The notes under the pieces were generated by a model. The model ran no database searches and was not told the origin of the DNA. It worked only from the letters and a program-made list of their open reading frames with translations. Source: Dehalococcoidia bacterium (GTDB taxonomy: Bacteria > Chloroflexota > Dehalococcoidia > GIF9 > AB-539-J10). From it: a DNA stretch of 6,988 nucleotides. This document shows positions 6,200 through 6,988 of this stretch, piece after piece; position 1 is the first letter of the stretch; every line of letters starts with the position of its first letter. The DNA lies in assembly GCA_003562555.1 (NCBI GenBank), contig PWUO01000199.1, forward strand, positions 1-6,988, in the 5' to 3' direction. The position numbers were made by a program, and so were the translations under genes.

Positions 6200-6234
6200 A
6201 AAGTGAGAAGGAAATCTTACATCGGCGCACAATT

Positions 6235-6275
6235 CCCGCTGCGCCTGCAGAACGTGTTCGGCCGCCGCGCAGGGG
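6235..6275 (-). terminator. GC-rich hairpin between the Nudix gene and the hspR promoter
   Basis: CCC-g-CTGCGC at 6235-6244 can pair with GCGCAGGGG at 6267-6275: nine base pairs with one bulged base and a 22-nt loop. It lies about 30 nt past the Nudix stop on the same strand and upstream of the hspR promoter, so it could end Nudix transcription. No T-tract follows, so it is not a textbook intrinsic terminator; the long loop also weakens the case. Confidence 0.3.
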
Positions 6276-6304
6276 ATCCTGCCACCCGTTCTCACGGCAC
6301 CGGG

Positions 6305-6886
6305 TCAGGCATGGGTGCTGACGCCACCGCCGCTCAACAGAGCCACCAGATGTTTGAGGATGCGTCCCGTGGCGCCCCAGATCACGTGACCATCGTAGTC
6401 CAGCACTGGCCCGGAGTAGTAGTACGCACCAATGACTCGCTCCTGGTGGCGGAACTCCTGTGCATCCATGAGCACGCGTAACGGCACGAAGAATAGGTCG
6501 CTGATCTCAGATTCGTTTGCGGTGAATGGATACGGGTAGGGAGCTAATCCTACGAACGGTGTGATGACGTAGCCGGTGCTCTGGACGACGTTGTCGTCTA
6601 TCTCTCCGATAATCTCCACGTCCCCCGGGCTGAGGCCCGTCTCCTCCCATGCCTCACGCAGCGCGGTGTCGCGCAGGGAATCGTCCTCAGCGTGCACGGC
6701 ACCGCCGGGCAGGCATACCTCTCCCTTGTGAAGGCCAACCCCCATCGTGCGTTCAGTGAGCAATACCTGTAGTTCACCATCCTTGCAGACGAGGGGGACA
6801 AGTACGGCCGACTGCACCAGGTGCCGTCCGGTGATTCTCTGCTTCTTATAGCTGCTGATCGCGGCACGAACCGCGTCCTTAGTCAC
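6305..6886 (-). CDS. Nudix hydrolase of the CoA pyrophosphatase (NudL/YeaB-like) group
   Basis: A 193-residue protein expected to hydrolyse a nucleoside diphosphate linkage, most likely in CoA or its derivatives, giving 4'-phosphopantetheine and 3',5'-ADP, with Mg2+ or Mn2+. The Nudix helix is centred on LREAWEETGL (76-85), with Glu78, Glu81 and Glu82 as metal ligands. Immediately before it, LLTERT...G...LPGGA (42-63) matches the CoA-Nudix (UPF0035) signature LLTxRSx3Rx3Gx3FPGG, with Ser47 replaced by Thr, Arg by Gly51 and Phe by Leu59. The C-terminal WGATGRILKHL (170-180) is also typical of this group. The start is GTG at 6886; a perfect extended -10 box ends 6 nt before it and no Shine-Dalgarno is visible. 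Family assignment is firm; CoA specificity is inferred, and the signature substitutions leave room for another substrate. Confidence 0.88.
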   Translation of the reverse strand: MTKDAVRAAISSYKKQRITGRHLVQSAVLVPLVCKDGELQVLLTERTMGVGLHKGEVCLPGGAVHAEDDSLRDTALREAWEETGLSPGDVEIIGEIDDNVVQSTGYVITPFVGLAPYPYPFTANESEISDLFFVPLRVLMDAQEFRHQERVIGAYYYSGPVLDYDGHVIWGATGRILKHLVALLSGGGVSTHA

Positions 6887-6892
6887 GCCACG

Positions 6893-6901
6893 ATTATACC
6901 A
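6893..6901 (-). promoter_or_regulatory. Extended -10 promoter of the Nudix gene, leaderless start predicted
   Basis: The minus strand reads TGGTATAAT, a perfect extended -10 (TGnTATAAT), then exactly six bases, then GTG at 6886. With the last T of the box as -7, the first base of the start codon is +1. There is no room for, and no trace of, a Shine-Dalgarno. No -35 is evident, which an extended -10 tolerates. Confidence 0.65.
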
Positions 6902-6988
6902 TCACCTGTCGAACACCATCGCCTGCATGCACTATGTCGTGATCACTCGCTCGTACCGTTTGTCATATGCCGGCCCACGCGGCTACAA

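Noticed and set aside
5526..6206. A 226-codon plus-strand frame antisense to hspR and the clp start
   Set aside because: It is a shadow of the minus-strand genes and their promoter region with no domain features.
6177..6207. CIRCE or HAIR heat-shock operator upstream of hspR
   Set aside because: I looked for TTAGCACTC-N9-GAGTGCTAA and CTTGAGT-N7-ACTCAAG; neither is present even allowing a few mismatches. Only the weaker CTCAC/GTGAG pair remains and is reported separately.
6141..6230. Longer hspR beginning at GTG 6230
   Set aside because: The extra stretch contains the -35/-10 promoter, and the GTG at 6140 has a good Shine-Dalgarno while that at 6230 does not.
6927..6988. Plus-strand frame starting ATG at 6927 and open to the window edge, as a possible divergent gene
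   Set aside because: Only about 20 codons, no Shine-Dalgarno, no recognisable motif. A minus-strand frame ending at 6943 is equally possible as the tail of an upstream gene. The last 87 bases cannot be assigned.
1..6988. CRISPR array, insertion sequence, prophage, toxin-antitoxin or defence island
   Set aside because: No regularly spaced repeats, transposase, integrase or terminal inverted repeats were seen, and all substantial genes have housekeeping-type assignments.

Overview
The window is an ordinary, densely packed bacterial chromosome segment of moderately high GC with six well-supported complete protein genes, one tRNA gene and the tail of a seventh protein gene. There is no phage, transposon, CRISPR array or recognisable defence locus. 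The best taxonomic guess is Chloroflexota (Dehalococcoidia/SAR202-like). It rests on a free-standing glucose-6-phosphate isomerase of the type otherwise fused to transaldolase, an HspR-type regulator in front of a Clp ATPase, and frequent GTG starts. This is inference from protein character, not a database match.

Layout. At the left edge (1-56) is the acidic C-terminus of an unidentified gene, overlapping the start of a plus-strand pgi (49-1680). Everything after that is on the minus strand. Read in transcription order from the right edge: a Nudix CoA-pyrophosphatase-like gene (6886-6305), an hspR-like MerR-family repressor (6140-5679), a Clp/Hsp100 ATPase 3 nt downstream of it (5675-3228), a small VTT/DedA-like membrane protein (3161-2604), tRNA-Ala(GGC) (2555-2480), and a ribulose-phosphate 3-epimerase homologue (2386-1739) that converges on pgi. 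No gene-free stretch exceeds 300 bases; the longest is the 164-nt gap upstream of hspR.

Functional themes. pgi and rpe are sugar-phosphate isomerase/epimerase steps of glycolysis and the pentose phosphate pathway, which suggests a carbon-metabolism neighbourhood continuing to the left. hspR and clp form a compact heat-shock unit in which the presumed repressor is co-transcribed with its likely target, from a recognisable -35/-10 promoter. The Nudix, VTT and tRNA genes look like independently transcribed housekeeping genes.

Most worth a second look: (1) the Clp ATPase combines ClpB-like N-terminal and first-ATPase sequence with a short ClpC-like middle domain and an IGF ClpP-docking loop; (2) the Rpe homologue has Gln where the family's metal-binding His should be; (3) two genes have a perfect TATAAT box so close to a GTG start that their mRNAs are probably leaderless; (4) the PGI is an unfused version of a module known from Tal-Pgi fusions. 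I do not see a wholly new multi-gene system here.
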